DNA of 46,667 nucleotides, from assembly GCA_030526045.1 (NCBI GenBank), contig JAUNDN010000020.1, positions 1 to 46,667 on the forward strand. The letters run 5' to 3'. The notes under the pieces were generated by a model. It did no database searches, was not told where the DNA came from, and was given only the letters and a program-made list of their open reading frames with translations. The number at the start of each line of letters is the position of its first letter. Positions within the stretch are counted from its first letter, which is position 1. Below, in pieces: positions 24,718-33,423 of the stretch. Made by a program: the position numbers and the translations under genes. The DNA comes from Bacillota bacterium (GTDB taxonomy: Bacteria > Bacillota > Clostridia > Lachnospirales > Lachnospiraceae).

Positions 24718-25374
24718 TTACAGCCTGAACAAAAGCTCTCTTGCCAGCGAAACAAAATATGATATACCCTGTGATATCATACTGAAAAATATCATCAGAA
24801 TAAAAATCATAACTAACATTGCAAACAGTGTCGCTACTGTAAAAAGCAGATTCTTTCCTGCTGAGTATTCATGGATCTGTCCCATGGCAACCACAATCAG
24901 AACAGCTGCATAAATCAGGCTGAGTGCACTGATTACCATGTAAAACTCAGCTTCATCCACAGTAACAAAATTGCTGAATATCATCAGAGGAAACTGCACC
25001 AGCGGATAGGGTGCAAGCGCGTAACAGGTTGCCATATATACCTGTCCAAGCCTTCCTTTACCGTCAAACAACGTGGTCAGCGCCCAATTTCCGATAACCC
25101 AGAGAACAAACGGGAACAGCACGCTGGCAATATACAGAAAGATATTCAGTCCCTCCCAATATACCCTCATGAAGATAAAGCTGGTATACCGCAATTTCAA
25201 AACACGCATGAGCAGTGTTGCAATCAATATGGTATTTGCCGCTGCATAAGTTCCCCGCTTCTCATGTGTAAGATCCCAGAATCCATCCAATGGATGAGAT
25301 ATACAGTACAGGGCAAACTTCAGAGAATCTAAATATTTCTGATAAGTTTTGTTTTGTGTAATCTTTGAAATCAT
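24718..25374 (-). CDS. YIP1-family integral membrane protein
   Basis: The 218-residue protein has five or six hydrophobic helices. An N-terminal amphipathic stretch contains the family-typical HPLDGFWDLTHEKRGT (about 27-42), and a Tyr/Pro-rich motif YALAPYPLVQFPLM lies near residues 118-131. YIP1-domain proteins in bacteria are of unknown function. The gene is 8 bp after the NHL/TPR gene (AGGA six bases before ATG) and 44 bp before the DUF5696 gene. Conserved linkage of these three genes suggests a membrane complex that assists or gates sugar uptake; that is inference. Confidence 0.8.
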   Translation of the reverse strand: MISKITQNKTYQKYLDSLKFALYCISHPLDGFWDLTHEKRGTYAAANTILIATLLMRVLKLRYTSFIFMRVYWEGLNIFLYIASVLFPFVLWVIGNWALTTLFDGKGRLGQVYMATCYALAPYPLVQFPLMIFSNFVTVDEAEFYMVISALSLIYAAVLIVVAMGQIHEYSAGKNLLFTVATLFAMLVMIFILMIFFSMISQGISYFVSLARELLFRL

Positions 25375-25382
25375 ACGTTATC

Positions 25383-26888
25383 CTAATTTCTCCTTGTGAA
25401 AAATTCATCTGTGTCAATCTCATGCTTGATTGCCTTAATCCTGCCCACTGTCATTGGCACCAGGAAAAGTGCAAGAATGACGATCACAATGATCACAATA
25501 TGTTCCTCTACCCACTCTTTTCGGTATTGCTTGTAAGCCTTGGAATAATTTTCGTCATCATATTTCAATTCGAAATAGTCCATTGCTTCCCGATACCGCT
25601 CTTGTCTTAAGAGTGACCTGCCGATGCCGATATACGCTAGATCATAATTGCCGTTGATCTGCATAACCTGCTCCCAGGATTCTCCGGATCCGGTATAATC
25701 TCCCTGATCAAACTGATCAATTGCCTGATATACCAGCTTGCCGTATTCCGTAGGAATCATCAGAGTAATGGCACCATCCAAAGGATCCAGGACAAGCAGA
25801 TCATAACCGCTGTGCTCCAGTGAAACAGGCTGTCTGAAATATCCGTCCATGTTACCGGCACCTCCAAAGGCAAATACCATATTTCCCTGATCATCATATC
25901 CAAAAAGTCTGCCTCTGTTGCGGTCCAGACATACATAGATATCATTATCCAATACCGTCACATCTGCAAAATAGGAGTGCCCATCATAGCCGCCGCCGGA
26001 ACCCATATACAGATCGCCGACAATATTCCATTCCCCGTTTCTGACCAGAATATCATTACCAATCAAATTCAGCTTGCGAACTGCATCCGCTTCTCCCGTT
26101 TTCAGATCTGCATCATCAGGTGCACCTGTCACTACATAGATAAAGCCTTCCTGATCCATGAACAGATTGTCATATTCCGTCGGAACAAAGGATTCCATCA
26201 GGGCTCTCTGTGCCTGTGTTGCCAGCTTTTTCCACACATAATCTGTCCAGTCAAAATCAACCGGCGTAGCTCCGATAAATCCGGAAAATGTTCCATCGCT
26301 TTCATACTTTACAAGACCCTTGTTGATACCGGTTGCAATGCAATACACGCGGCCCGCTGTGTCAATTACCAGCTTTTTAGGCTGGAACACCAGATCCTTG
26401 TCTAAAGTATTATCCACCGGCTTTACAAACTCCATCATATAGTTGAGCCCACTGTCCAGTTTCAGGATTCTGGCATTTCCCTGATCTGCAATGAAGAACT
26501 CACCCTCTTCAGAGACAGCTATATCCGTGGGATTTGAAAAGGTGTTTGGTCCCTCTCCTCCCTGAAAAGAATCAATAATCCGAACAACCTCCATTGTCTC
26601 AGTGCTTGTTCTCTTCATTTCAACAATTCTGTTGTTTCCGCTGTCACAAATGTAGATAAGATCCTTATAGCAATATATGCTCTGCGGGTTCTTCAGCATG
26701 ACATCAAGACCCAGATCCGAGGAAGTAAAAACCCTGCATACGGAATACAGATCCGGACTGTCCTGTACATCACCCCAATAGTCATATATATAGGTATAAC
26801 TTGTTTCTTCCGCAAACGCTGTCATGGGAATCATCAGGATCAGAATGCTCATCATGACTGCGCTTATTTTTGCTATTTTCGCCTTCAT
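25383..26888 (-). CDS. Secreted NHL-repeat beta-propeller with TPR and C-terminal membrane anchor
   Basis: The 501-residue protein has a cleavable signal (LILMIPMTAFAEE). NHL-type repeats follow: LKNPQSIYCYKDLIYICDSG (about 65-85), FSNPTDIAVSEEGEFFIADQ (about 117-136), then further blades to about residue 380, including GYFRQPVSLEHSGYDLLVLD. Two TPR-like helix pairs (about 390-460: GESWEQVMQINGNYDLAYIG, SLLRQERYREAMDYFELKYD) lead to a transmembrane helix (about 467-487) and a short basic cytoplasmic tail. The propeller therefore faces outside. Such proteins bind ligands or partner proteins; none is known here. It follows the permease gene of importer 1 by 17 bp. Confidence 0.8.
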   Translation of the reverse strand: MKAKIAKISAVMMSILILMIPMTAFAEETSYTYIYDYWGDVQDSPDLYSVCRVFTSSDLGLDVMLKNPQSIYCYKDLIYICDSGNNRIVEMKRTSTETMEVVRIIDSFQGGEGPNTFSNPTDIAVSEEGEFFIADQGNARILKLDSGLNYMMEFVKPVDNTLDKDLVFQPKKLVIDTAGRVYCIATGINKGLVKYESDGTFSGFIGATPVDFDWTDYVWKKLATQAQRALMESFVPTEYDNLFMDQEGFIYVVTGAPDDADLKTGEADAVRKLNLIGNDILVRNGEWNIVGDLYMGSGGGYDGHSYFADVTVLDNDIYVCLDRNRGRLFGYDDQGNMVFAFGGAGNMDGYFRQPVSLEHSGYDLLVLDPLDGAITLMIPTEYGKLVYQAIDQFDQGDYTGSGESWEQVMQINGNYDLAYIGIGRSLLRQERYREAMDYFELKYDDENYSKAYKQYRKEWVEEHIVIIVIVILALFLVPMTVGRIKAIKHEIDTDEFFTRRN

Positions 26889-26905
26889 ACGCTTTCCTTT
26901 CCTGT

Positions 26906-27808
26906 TTAATCTTTCAAACCGGAGCTCGCCATTGTCTCCAAAATTTGACTCTCTGATAAAATGAATATAATAATCGGTACGATCATAACAACAACCAGTA
27001 CTGCCGCACCCTGACCGGTTCTTGCGATACCGCCGCTCTGGATCTGCTGTAACGCATATACCAGTGTCTTGCGTTCTTCCGAATAAATATAGGTGGATGC
27101 TTTGTTATTCCACAGAGCCTGCACGGAAAAGATGATCAATGTCATCCAGGCAGGCTTTACATTTGGCATAACGATGTTTGCAAAGACCTTCCACTCACCG
27201 GCACCGTCTATTTTAGCTGCCTCAATCAATGAGGTGGGTAATCCTTCCATAAACTGTTTCATCAGGAACAGACCCATGGGAGAAGCAAATGCCGGAATAA
27301 TGATTGCCCAGTAGGTATCTATCCAGCCCAGCTTATTCAGGATCAGATAGTTGGGAATCTGTGTTACATAACCGGTAAACATCATGGCAACCGTAACTGT
27401 CTTAAAGAAAGTTTTATTTCCCGGAAAATCATATTTTGCAAGGACAAATGCTGCCATGGAAGCTATAATCAGATGTCCGATGGTTCCTACTGCAGTGATA
27501 AACACAGTGTTAAATAAATACCGGGAAAAGGTCACCCAAGATTTCCCCATGGTAACAAACAGATCCGAAAAGTTATCCAGCGTCGGATTCTGAGGGAATA
27601 CCTTAGGCGGGAATTTAAACAGCTCATCCAGCGGCTTTAACGCGGAGCTGACTGCATAAATAATGGGAAATGCCATTACAAATGCTATAAACAATAAAAA
27701 CAAATACAGGAAGATATCTCCCACAATGGAACGATTCGGTTTTCTTCTTTTGATCAGTTTTTTCCGATATACTTTTTCAGTTTCAACTTTTTTGGCTTTT
27801 CTACTCAT
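26906..27808 (-). CDS. Carbohydrate ABC transporter permease, MalG type (importer 1)
   Basis: This 300-residue protein has six helices. The EAA loop is IEAAKIDGAGEWKVFANIVMP (about 195-215), and the C-terminus is ASSGLKD, a standard MalG-group end. It overlaps nothing but starts one base after the MalF-type gene stops. The N-terminal cytoplasmic tail is strongly basic (KKLIKRRKPNR). It should form a heterodimer with the next permease. Confidence 0.92.
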   Translation of the reverse strand: MSRKAKKVETEKVYRKKLIKRRKPNRSIVGDIFLYLFLLFIAFVMAFPIIYAVSSALKPLDELFKFPPKVFPQNPTLDNFSDLFVTMGKSWVTFSRYLFNTVFITAVGTIGHLIIASMAAFVLAKYDFPGNKTFFKTVTVAMMFTGYVTQIPNYLILNKLGWIDTYWAIIIPAFASPMGLFLMKQFMEGLPTSLIEAAKIDGAGEWKVFANIVMPNVKPAWMTLIIFSVQALWNNKASTYIYSEERKTLVYALQQIQSGGIARTGQGAAVLVVVMIVPIIIFILSESQILETMASSGLKD

Positions 27809-27809
27809 A

Positions 27810-28748
27810 TCAGGTACCTACTCTACTCAACAGGCTCTGGATTGCTTTATTACAAAGAATCATAATTAAGAATAACACAGTTGCGATTGCACATGCATAT
27901 CCCATTTCAAATCGGGAGAAACCATAGTCAAACAGGTGCGTTACAATGGTTCGTGCCGCGTAGTCAGTACTGGGATACCCGCATAGGGCCATAGTCACAT
28001 CACAGACACCAAAGGCCTGGGTAATAGACATAACCGCACCAAACATTAGCATGGGTTTCATATTCGGCAGAGTAATGAACCAGAGCTCCTGCCAACGGTT
28101 TTTGATACCATCCATATATCCCGCTTCAAACTGTGACCGGTCCACGCCCTGCAGACCTGCAACGAAGGAAAGGAAGCCTGTACCAAGGCTCATCCACAGG
28201 ATAACCAGCATACAGATTGGAAGCATGTAGTCCGGATTGATCAACCACAAAATCGGTGCGTTAATGATTCCCAGATCGATCAGGAATGCATTAACATAAC
28301 CGTAAGCATCGCCTCTGAAGAATACAGAGAAAATTACGTAACAGTTACCGGCTATTGACGGTGCATAAAATACAATAACCGCGATGGAACGAATCCATCT
28401 GGGCAACTCATTGATCAGCCATGCGAACAGAAAGGATAAAACGTATCCCAACGGACCTGTCACGATTGCTATCATGAATGTATTCTTGATACTGGTCAGG
28501 AAAATATCATCCTCCAGGATCAACGCTATGTAGTTCTGAAGTCCGATAAATCTAGGGGCTTCCAGGATATTGTAATAAGTAAAGCTGTAAAATATGGAAG
28601 CCACTACCGGGAAAATAAAAAACATGGTAAACAGGATTGCGTAGGGAGCCAGAAAGAGATAACAATTCTTGCTCCTCTTTGCCTTTTTCCAGGCAACCTG
28701 TGCATTATGCTTGCGCAGGGCAACATACTTTTTTAAATACTCTGTCAT
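27810..28748 (-). CDS. Carbohydrate ABC transporter permease, MalF type (importer 1)
   Basis: The 312-residue protein shows six helices and begins its first with NCYLFLAPYAILFTMFFIFP, typical for MalF/UgpA permeases. The EAA-type loop is FEAGYMDGIKNRWQELWFITLP. The gene lies 15 bp after the unusual binding protein gene and one base before the MalG-type gene. No ATP-binding subunit is encoded near it. Confidence 0.92.
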   Translation of the reverse strand: MTEYLKKYVALRKHNAQVAWKKAKRSKNCYLFLAPYAILFTMFFIFPVVASIFYSFTYYNILEAPRFIGLQNYIALILEDDIFLTSIKNTFMIAIVTGPLGYVLSFLFAWLINELPRWIRSIAVIVFYAPSIAGNCYVIFSVFFRGDAYGYVNAFLIDLGIINAPILWLINPDYMLPICMLVILWMSLGTGFLSFVAGLQGVDRSQFEAGYMDGIKNRWQELWFITLPNMKPMLMFGAVMSITQAFGVCDVTMALCGYPSTDYAARTIVTHLFDYGFSRFEMGYACAIATVLFLIMILCNKAIQSLLSRVGT

Positions 28749-28763
28749 TTAAGCACTTCCCTC

Positions 28764-31709
28764 TCATTCATCAACCGGCATGCCGAATTCTTTTCGTTTC
28801 TTAGTAATTTCTTCATCAATCTTGATGGAGTAGTCGATAATGGTCTCACGCGTATCGTCCTTATCATTGATTACCTTTCGGATTGCATTAGAGATATGAC
28901 GTCCGGTATAGTAACCGCCGGGAACCTCGCGAATGCCGACTGTCTGATCCCATTGTGCATTGAGCACCTCGATATCATCAGAGCTCCAGGACAAATTGGA
29001 GAACGCATCCCTGTTTGCAGTGGCGTATCGTGCTGAAGAACCAAGCAGTGCCTCGATTTCACGTCCGAACCGGATCTGGGTATCCGGCTGTGCCCACCAT
29101 TTCATGAATTCCCAGGAGGCTGCCTTCAATTCCTCATCCTCTGTGGCTATCATCATGGTTGCACTTCCTGTAATAAAGTCAGAACGATCAATATAGGTAT
29201 TACCGTTTTCATCGATATACTCTGTACCGGGAATCAGTGTGAAATCCCAAAGTCCACGGATTTCCGGTGCGGATACCATTAATGTATTGTAGGTTGAGTA
29301 TGCCGCCACACCAATAGGCATTTCACCCGAACGGAAACGACTGACAAAATCATAAACCGTCGGAATGCCATAATCGTTGAAGTAACGGATGTAATCATCA
29401 AATGCCTTGATACCGGCTTCATCATCTACCGTAGTTTTAGTGCCTGCTTCATTGTACATATCGCCACCGTATTGATACAGTAACGAGAAATACATGGATA
29501 AGTCCGGTACATTTGACATAACCGCGGTGGTCGCTGTTGCGGTAGTACTGCTTCCTGCTGCAGTAGGAAGTCCTACAGACAGGTTATTGCCCTGGATCGT
29601 GGGTAACATCTCAATCAGTTCCTGCCATGTCTGCGGAATTCCCAATCCCAGTTCTTCCAAGACATCCTTACGATAGAACATCACATTGAAGGTCTGGGTC
29701 TCAGGTATGGCATAAATATGATCATCCAGCCTATACTGTTCATAGGAGCTTTCCGAATAATGGGAAAGAACCTCTTCACAATCTTCAAATTGTGTAATAT
29801 CCACTGCCGCGTTACGCAAAGCATAGTTGACAGGCTGATCGGCGCCAACGGAAAGAACCACATTCGGGCCTCTTCCTGCCAATACGGCATTTAACAATGC
29901 ACTAGGATCCACAATTTCCACATTGACCTTGATTCCCGACTGTGGAATAAAGGTATCATCTACCATGGTCTTTAAGATAGTACCCTGATCGCGACCTGTC
30001 AGCACCCATACCTTAACAACTTCTTCGTCATCCTCATATACATCACCGACAGCATTGTAATCCACGAAGAAGGAAGCAAAGAAGGATTTAATTTCATGCC
30101 ATAGCTTGGAAAAGAAATTTGCTTTGTCCTTTTCAGGCTTCACATCCACTCCCGAAACCACCAGATAATCCACATCCAGCTTCGTCTCGCTCATCTTCAG
30201 GGATGCTGTACCCAGCGCGGTAATATTATCCTTGAAGGAAACAAACTCGGTTGTTATCTTATTGGGCTTTTCACAGAAGCGCTCCAGCTGTTGTGCCACA
30301 GTCTGTGCAGTTGCAATCTGATCAGCCTTCTGTCCGCTGTAGTCCACCATATCATCCACGATCTTATATAATCGTCTGGATTCCAGATCCATGGCCTGCA
30401 TGATTTCAGGATAGGTAGTATCAATATGATAATCTCTGTACTGGTCAGGTGTCGCGCCGGTATAGACCAATACCTTTCTGTAAATCTGATTCAAGCGATA
30501 GGTGGAATCCTCTAAATCCTCAAGAATTTCGCCCATACCGCCCAGGGTTGCTTCCATCCGGATTGTATGTACTCCCTTGGTCAGATAAAACTGATAAGGT
30601 TCTCCGTTTTCGTCCGCCAGATCCTTGCATTCCCAGTCATTCGCATAAGCATAAGAAATCTCTTCCAATCCTTCAAAAGGTATCTCCCCGTCTATATACA
30701 CAGTTCGATTGGATACACTTCCCCGGGAGTAATTCTGACGGCCTTTGATCATGATATTGTAATAACCATCCTCAGGTACCTCAAATTCCCATTCTATCCA
30801 TTGTCCTGAGCTCCGCCAGGTTTCCCCTCCAACATAATTCAGCACTGTATTGGTAACACTGTTCGGATAAGTGGTGGGTGAAGACCTGTCATACTTTGCG
30901 TAAAGAGAAGATTCTGACCGCCTTGTTGAGGTTTCTCCCTCAATACGCTGTAGGTAGTCTTTCCCGCCGGATACTGCCGGTTGCTTTGCCAGATACTCTT
31001 CATAGGTATCTCTTTTGCTGATTGGCATCAATTTTAGGCTCTTTAATACCAGCGGTTCATTTTCAGCCCCCAGAGAAATGGTGTTTTTCCCGTTCTCAAA
31101 ATAGAATTGATAAGGCTCTACAACATATCCCATATCATCCCTAAAATAGGAAGCCTGCCAATCATATACCTCAACCTGCATAGGTCTGATTTCATTTCCC
31201 TGATTATCCACCCGGACAACTCCGCCGTCTTCCCAGATACGTGAAAACGCAATACTTCTGGCATCCTCAAATGGAATCTCGCCATTGATGTAGACAGCCC
31301 GTTCTGCTGCCACACCTCTTGACTCCGGAATCAGGTATTCCATATACAAATTGTAAAAACCGGCCTCCGGAATATCTACTTCCCAGGTTACAAGCGAATT
31401 ACTCTCCGTCAAAAGAGCCTTCGTCGCTCCCTCATAATCAGTGCATACACTGGCTTCTCCTTCGTCCACCGTATATGAAAAAAGCTCAATCTCTACCGTA
31501 GACTCTGCTGCCTTCGCCTCCTGATGTTCATCCAGATAACCCGTATAGGCTCCAACCCTCTCCATGCCTGCTATGTCTGTCGTCAAATCCGTGCCCGCGT
31601 ATTTCTCCCTGAAATTCGGCACCTCACGCATAGACAACAAAACGCATACTGCTGTAATAACAGCAATAACAGCTATGAAAATGGTTACTCTTTTGGCTGT
31701 CTTGTTCAT
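28764..31709 (-). CDS. Membrane-anchored binding protein with two beta-sandwich domains (importer 1)
   Basis: The 981-residue protein has an uncleaved N-terminal helix (about 8-26, no lipobox). Two carbohydrate-binding-like beta sandwiches follow (about 72-230 and 255-395), each with the same sub-motifs: VDIPEAGFYNLYMEY/VPEDGYYNIMIKG, then RAVYINGEIPFE/RTVYIDGEIPFE, then PYQFYFENGKNTI/PYQFYLTKGVHTI. A helical section (400-550) leads to a family 1 solute-binding domain (about 565-965, with RSGEMPIGVAAYSTYNT). Normal binding proteins have about 400-550 residues. GGAGG six bases before the ATG fixes the start. It presumably captures long xylo-oligosaccharides released by the GH10 enzyme encoded just upstream. 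Confidence 0.85.
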   Translation of the reverse strand: MNKTAKRVTIFIAVIAVITAVCVLLSMREVPNFREKYAGTDLTTDIAGMERVGAYTGYLDEHQEAKAAESTVEIELFSYTVDEGEASVCTDYEGATKALLTESNSLVTWEVDIPEAGFYNLYMEYLIPESRGVAAERAVYINGEIPFEDARSIAFSRIWEDGGVVRVDNQGNEIRPMQVEVYDWQASYFRDDMGYVVEPYQFYFENGKNTISLGAENEPLVLKSLKLMPISKRDTYEEYLAKQPAVSGGKDYLQRIEGETSTRRSESSLYAKYDRSSPTTYPNSVTNTVLNYVGGETWRSSGQWIEWEFEVPEDGYYNIMIKGRQNYSRGSVSNRTVYIDGEIPFEGLEEISYAYANDWECKDLADENGEPYQFYLTKGVHTIRMEATLGGMGEILEDLEDSTYRLNQIYRKVLVYTGATPDQYRDYHIDTTYPEIMQAMDLESRRLYKIVDDMVDYSGQKADQIATAQTVAQQLERFCEKPNKITTEFVSFKDNITALGTASLKMSETKLDVDYLVVSGVDVKPEKDKANFFSKLWHEIKSFFASFFVDYNAVGDVYEDDEEVVKVWVLTGRDQGTILKTMVDDTFIPQSGIKVNVEIVDPSALLNAVLAGRGPNVVLSVGADQPVNYALRNAAVDITQFEDCEEVLSHYSESSYEQYRLDDHIYAIPETQTFNVMFYRKDVLEELGLGIPQTWQELIEMLPTIQGNNLSVGLPTAAGSSTTATATTAVMSNVPDLSMYFSLLYQYGGDMYNEAGTKTTVDDEAGIKAFDDYIRYFNDYGIPTVYDFVSRFRSGEMPIGVAAYSTYNTLMVSAPEIRGLWDFTLIPGTEYIDENGNTYIDRSDFITGSATMMIATEDEELKAASWEFMKWWAQPDTQIRFGREIEALLGSSARYATANRDAFSNLSWSSDDIEVLNAQWDQTVGIREVPGGYYTGRHISNAIRKVINDKDDTRETIIDYSIKIDEEITKKRKEFGMPVDE

Positions 31710-31731
31710 TTTGACCTCCGAATACAAATCG

Positions 31732-33144
31732 TCATTCTACAAAAACCCAGAAGCAGGGCTTGGGTTCATAATTTTCATCAAACAAAAGCGGACACTGGGG
31801 TAGTCCTGTTGTATTGCCACCACCTACATTTGAACGGTTCTGCAACCAGGAATAATGATCTGCCGTCCCCCAGAAGGTAATTCCGGTCACATTGACCCCT
31901 TCCTTTTGATTTGCGGCATCCATAGCAAAATAAAGCATTTTATAGCGCTTTCTCTGCTTCTCGTATTCTGTCTCCTTTGCCGCATCACTTCCGTCATAAT
32001 CGCTGCTTGCAGTAATGTCCAGCTCTGTAATCTGCACATTGCCTACAACCTTACCGTAGGCTTCAATCGAGCTTTGCACTTCCGAAAAAGAAGGATTGTC
32101 TATTCCGTAATGTCCTTGCATACCCATGGCACTGATTCTGGTGCCCTCACCTGGTTTCCCTTCTCTTTCCTTTACCGCCTCTAACAGCTTGATAATGCCG
32201 CTTCTCTTTACAGCATTGCATTCATTATAATCGTTATAATAAAGATCAAGGCTTTCCGGTGCATATTTATTGGCATACAGGAATGCATTGATAATATACT
32301 CTTCGCTTTCATAAATATGCCACCAGCTGGAATTGCTTCCATGTCTGTCCTCTGAGAGAGACTCTGAAGGATTTTCGTTATCTGTCCGGTATTTTCCTCC
32401 GTTGTCACTGACTGCTTCATTAACCACATCCCAGCCATAGAACAGATCACGGTATTTGCTCTCCTGCCCGGTAAAATGGGTCAGCACAGTCTTGATGTAC
32501 CACTCCAGGCGAAGATTCATGGTTTCTTTATCTACATATTCTTTTGATTTATCATAATCTTCATGAAAGAACCATTCCGGGGTCTGGGAATGCCACACCA
32601 ATACATGACCTCTCACCTTAATCATCCTGTCGGGATTTGCTTCGTTCCAGGCAAGTATCTTATCCAGCATTTTCTCTGCACGGGAATAGTCAAGAACCGG
32701 AACCTCTATTTCCCGGTCATTTACAGTATCTGTTGTCACCCCCGGGCAAGTGCTGCAGCTATAATCAAAAAGTGCATCCGGCTTCAATTCGTTGCCAAAG
32801 GTTACGGAATTAAAATGAGTGGTGATAATCTCCCATACCTTCTCATCTTCGATTTCCGACGCCGTAACCGCCGCACCGGCCATACAGCCCATTTTTTCTT
32901 CTACGCAGTCACTCAGAATAGGAATTTCCACCGTTTCCGTCTCCGTTTCTGTTTCTGTTTCAGCTTGTTCTTCTTTTTCGGGAGCAGACGTATCATCAGC
33001 CGTGTTCTGCGGAATTGCTTCCTTGGCAGATACCTCCTCCTGTACCTGGCCCGCATCGGAAGAACACCCCAAAACTGATATTCCGATATAGCAGCTCAGG
33101 ACGAGAACAAGTATTCTTTTAGCCGCCTTCATTGCAGAACTCAT
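31732..33144 (-). CDS. GH10 endo-1,4-beta-xylanase, surface lipoprotein
   Basis: The 470-residue protein has a lipoprotein signal (VLGC, cysteine 27). A low-complexity acidic linker with repeated Glu-Thr pairs (about 61-72) leads to a GH10 catalytic domain (about 85-470). Hallmarks are FNSVTFGNELKPDAL, VRGHVLVWHSQTPEWF, the acid/base E243 in WDVVNEAV, the nucleophile E374 in QITELDIT, and GITFWGTADHYSW near the C-terminus. It should cut xylan at the cell surface. It is the first gene of the long minus-strand operon and is divergent from the AraC regulator. Its weak ribosome binding site is AGGA ten bases before ATG. Confidence 0.95.
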   Translation of the reverse strand: MSSAMKAAKRILVLVLSCYIGISVLGCSSDAGQVQEEVSAKEAIPQNTADDTSAPEKEEQAETETETETETVEIPILSDCVEEKMGCMAGAAVTASEIEDEKVWEIITTHFNSVTFGNELKPDALFDYSCSTCPGVTTDTVNDREIEVPVLDYSRAEKMLDKILAWNEANPDRMIKVRGHVLVWHSQTPEWFFHEDYDKSKEYVDKETMNLRLEWYIKTVLTHFTGQESKYRDLFYGWDVVNEAVSDNGGKYRTDNENPSESLSEDRHGSNSSWWHIYESEEYIINAFLYANKYAPESLDLYYNDYNECNAVKRSGIIKLLEAVKEREGKPGEGTRISAMGMQGHYGIDNPSFSEVQSSIEAYGKVVGNVQITELDITASSDYDGSDAAKETEYEKQRKRYKMLYFAMDAANQKEGVNVTGITFWGTADHYSWLQNRSNVGGGNTTGLPQCPLLFDENYEPKPCFWVFVE

Positions 33145-33255
33145 AAATTTAATATCCTATTTTATATTTTTCTACATTTAAAACAAATTCAGCACTTTTT
33201 CGTTTTATATCTTTATCTTAATAATTTCTATATTGATTTTCTTCCCAATCAATGC

Positions 33256-33297
33256 GTTATACTCCTCAAGTTTTGCTACATTTTGTCCGTGCAAAAT
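33256..33297 (-). promoter_or_regulatory. Candidate regulated promoter of the GH10 operon
   Basis: Minus strand TATAAC (33261-33256) is preceded by a poor -35, and ATTTTGCAC (33297-33289) lies 27 bases upstream of the -10. That is the usual place for an AraC-type activator next to a weak -35. Leader length to the ATG would be about 105 nt. An inverted repeat ATTGATT/AATCAAT lies in the leader. Confidence 0.3.
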
Positions 33298-33318
33298 ATC
33301 AAAATAGCTCTTCTCTCT

Positions 33319-33376
33319 ATGCACAATCAGTAAAAAAAAGAAGATTTATGCAATTATTCTAACATAAATGCACAAT
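33319..33376. promoter_or_regulatory. Repeated ATGCACAAT motif, possible AraC-type operators
   Basis: ATGCACAAT occurs exactly at 33319-33327 and 33368-33376, with a shorter ATGCAAT at 33348-33354 and a related GTGCAAAAT at 33289-33297. All lie between the divergent GH10 and AraC genes. Same-orientation repeats are the usual binding-site form for AraC-family proteins. Binding is inference. Confidence 0.4.
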
Positions 33377-33382
33377 TTGTGT

Positions 33383-33388
33383 TATAAT
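33383..33388 (+). promoter_or_regulatory. -10 element of the AraC regulator gene
   Basis: TATAAT lies 35 bp before the chosen ATG. The -35 region (TAACAT) is poor and overlaps the end of one ATGCACAAT repeat's spacing, which fits autoregulation. Confidence 0.45.
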
Positions 33389-33423
33389 TTTCTTGATAAC
33401 ATAGAAGCACAAAAGTGAGAAAT

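Noticed and set aside
32935-32965. Short tandem repeat (Glu-Thr codons) as a phase-variable tract
   Set aside because: It is an in-frame acidic linker of the GH10 lipoprotein; codons vary and the unit is six bases, so slippage would not shift the frame.
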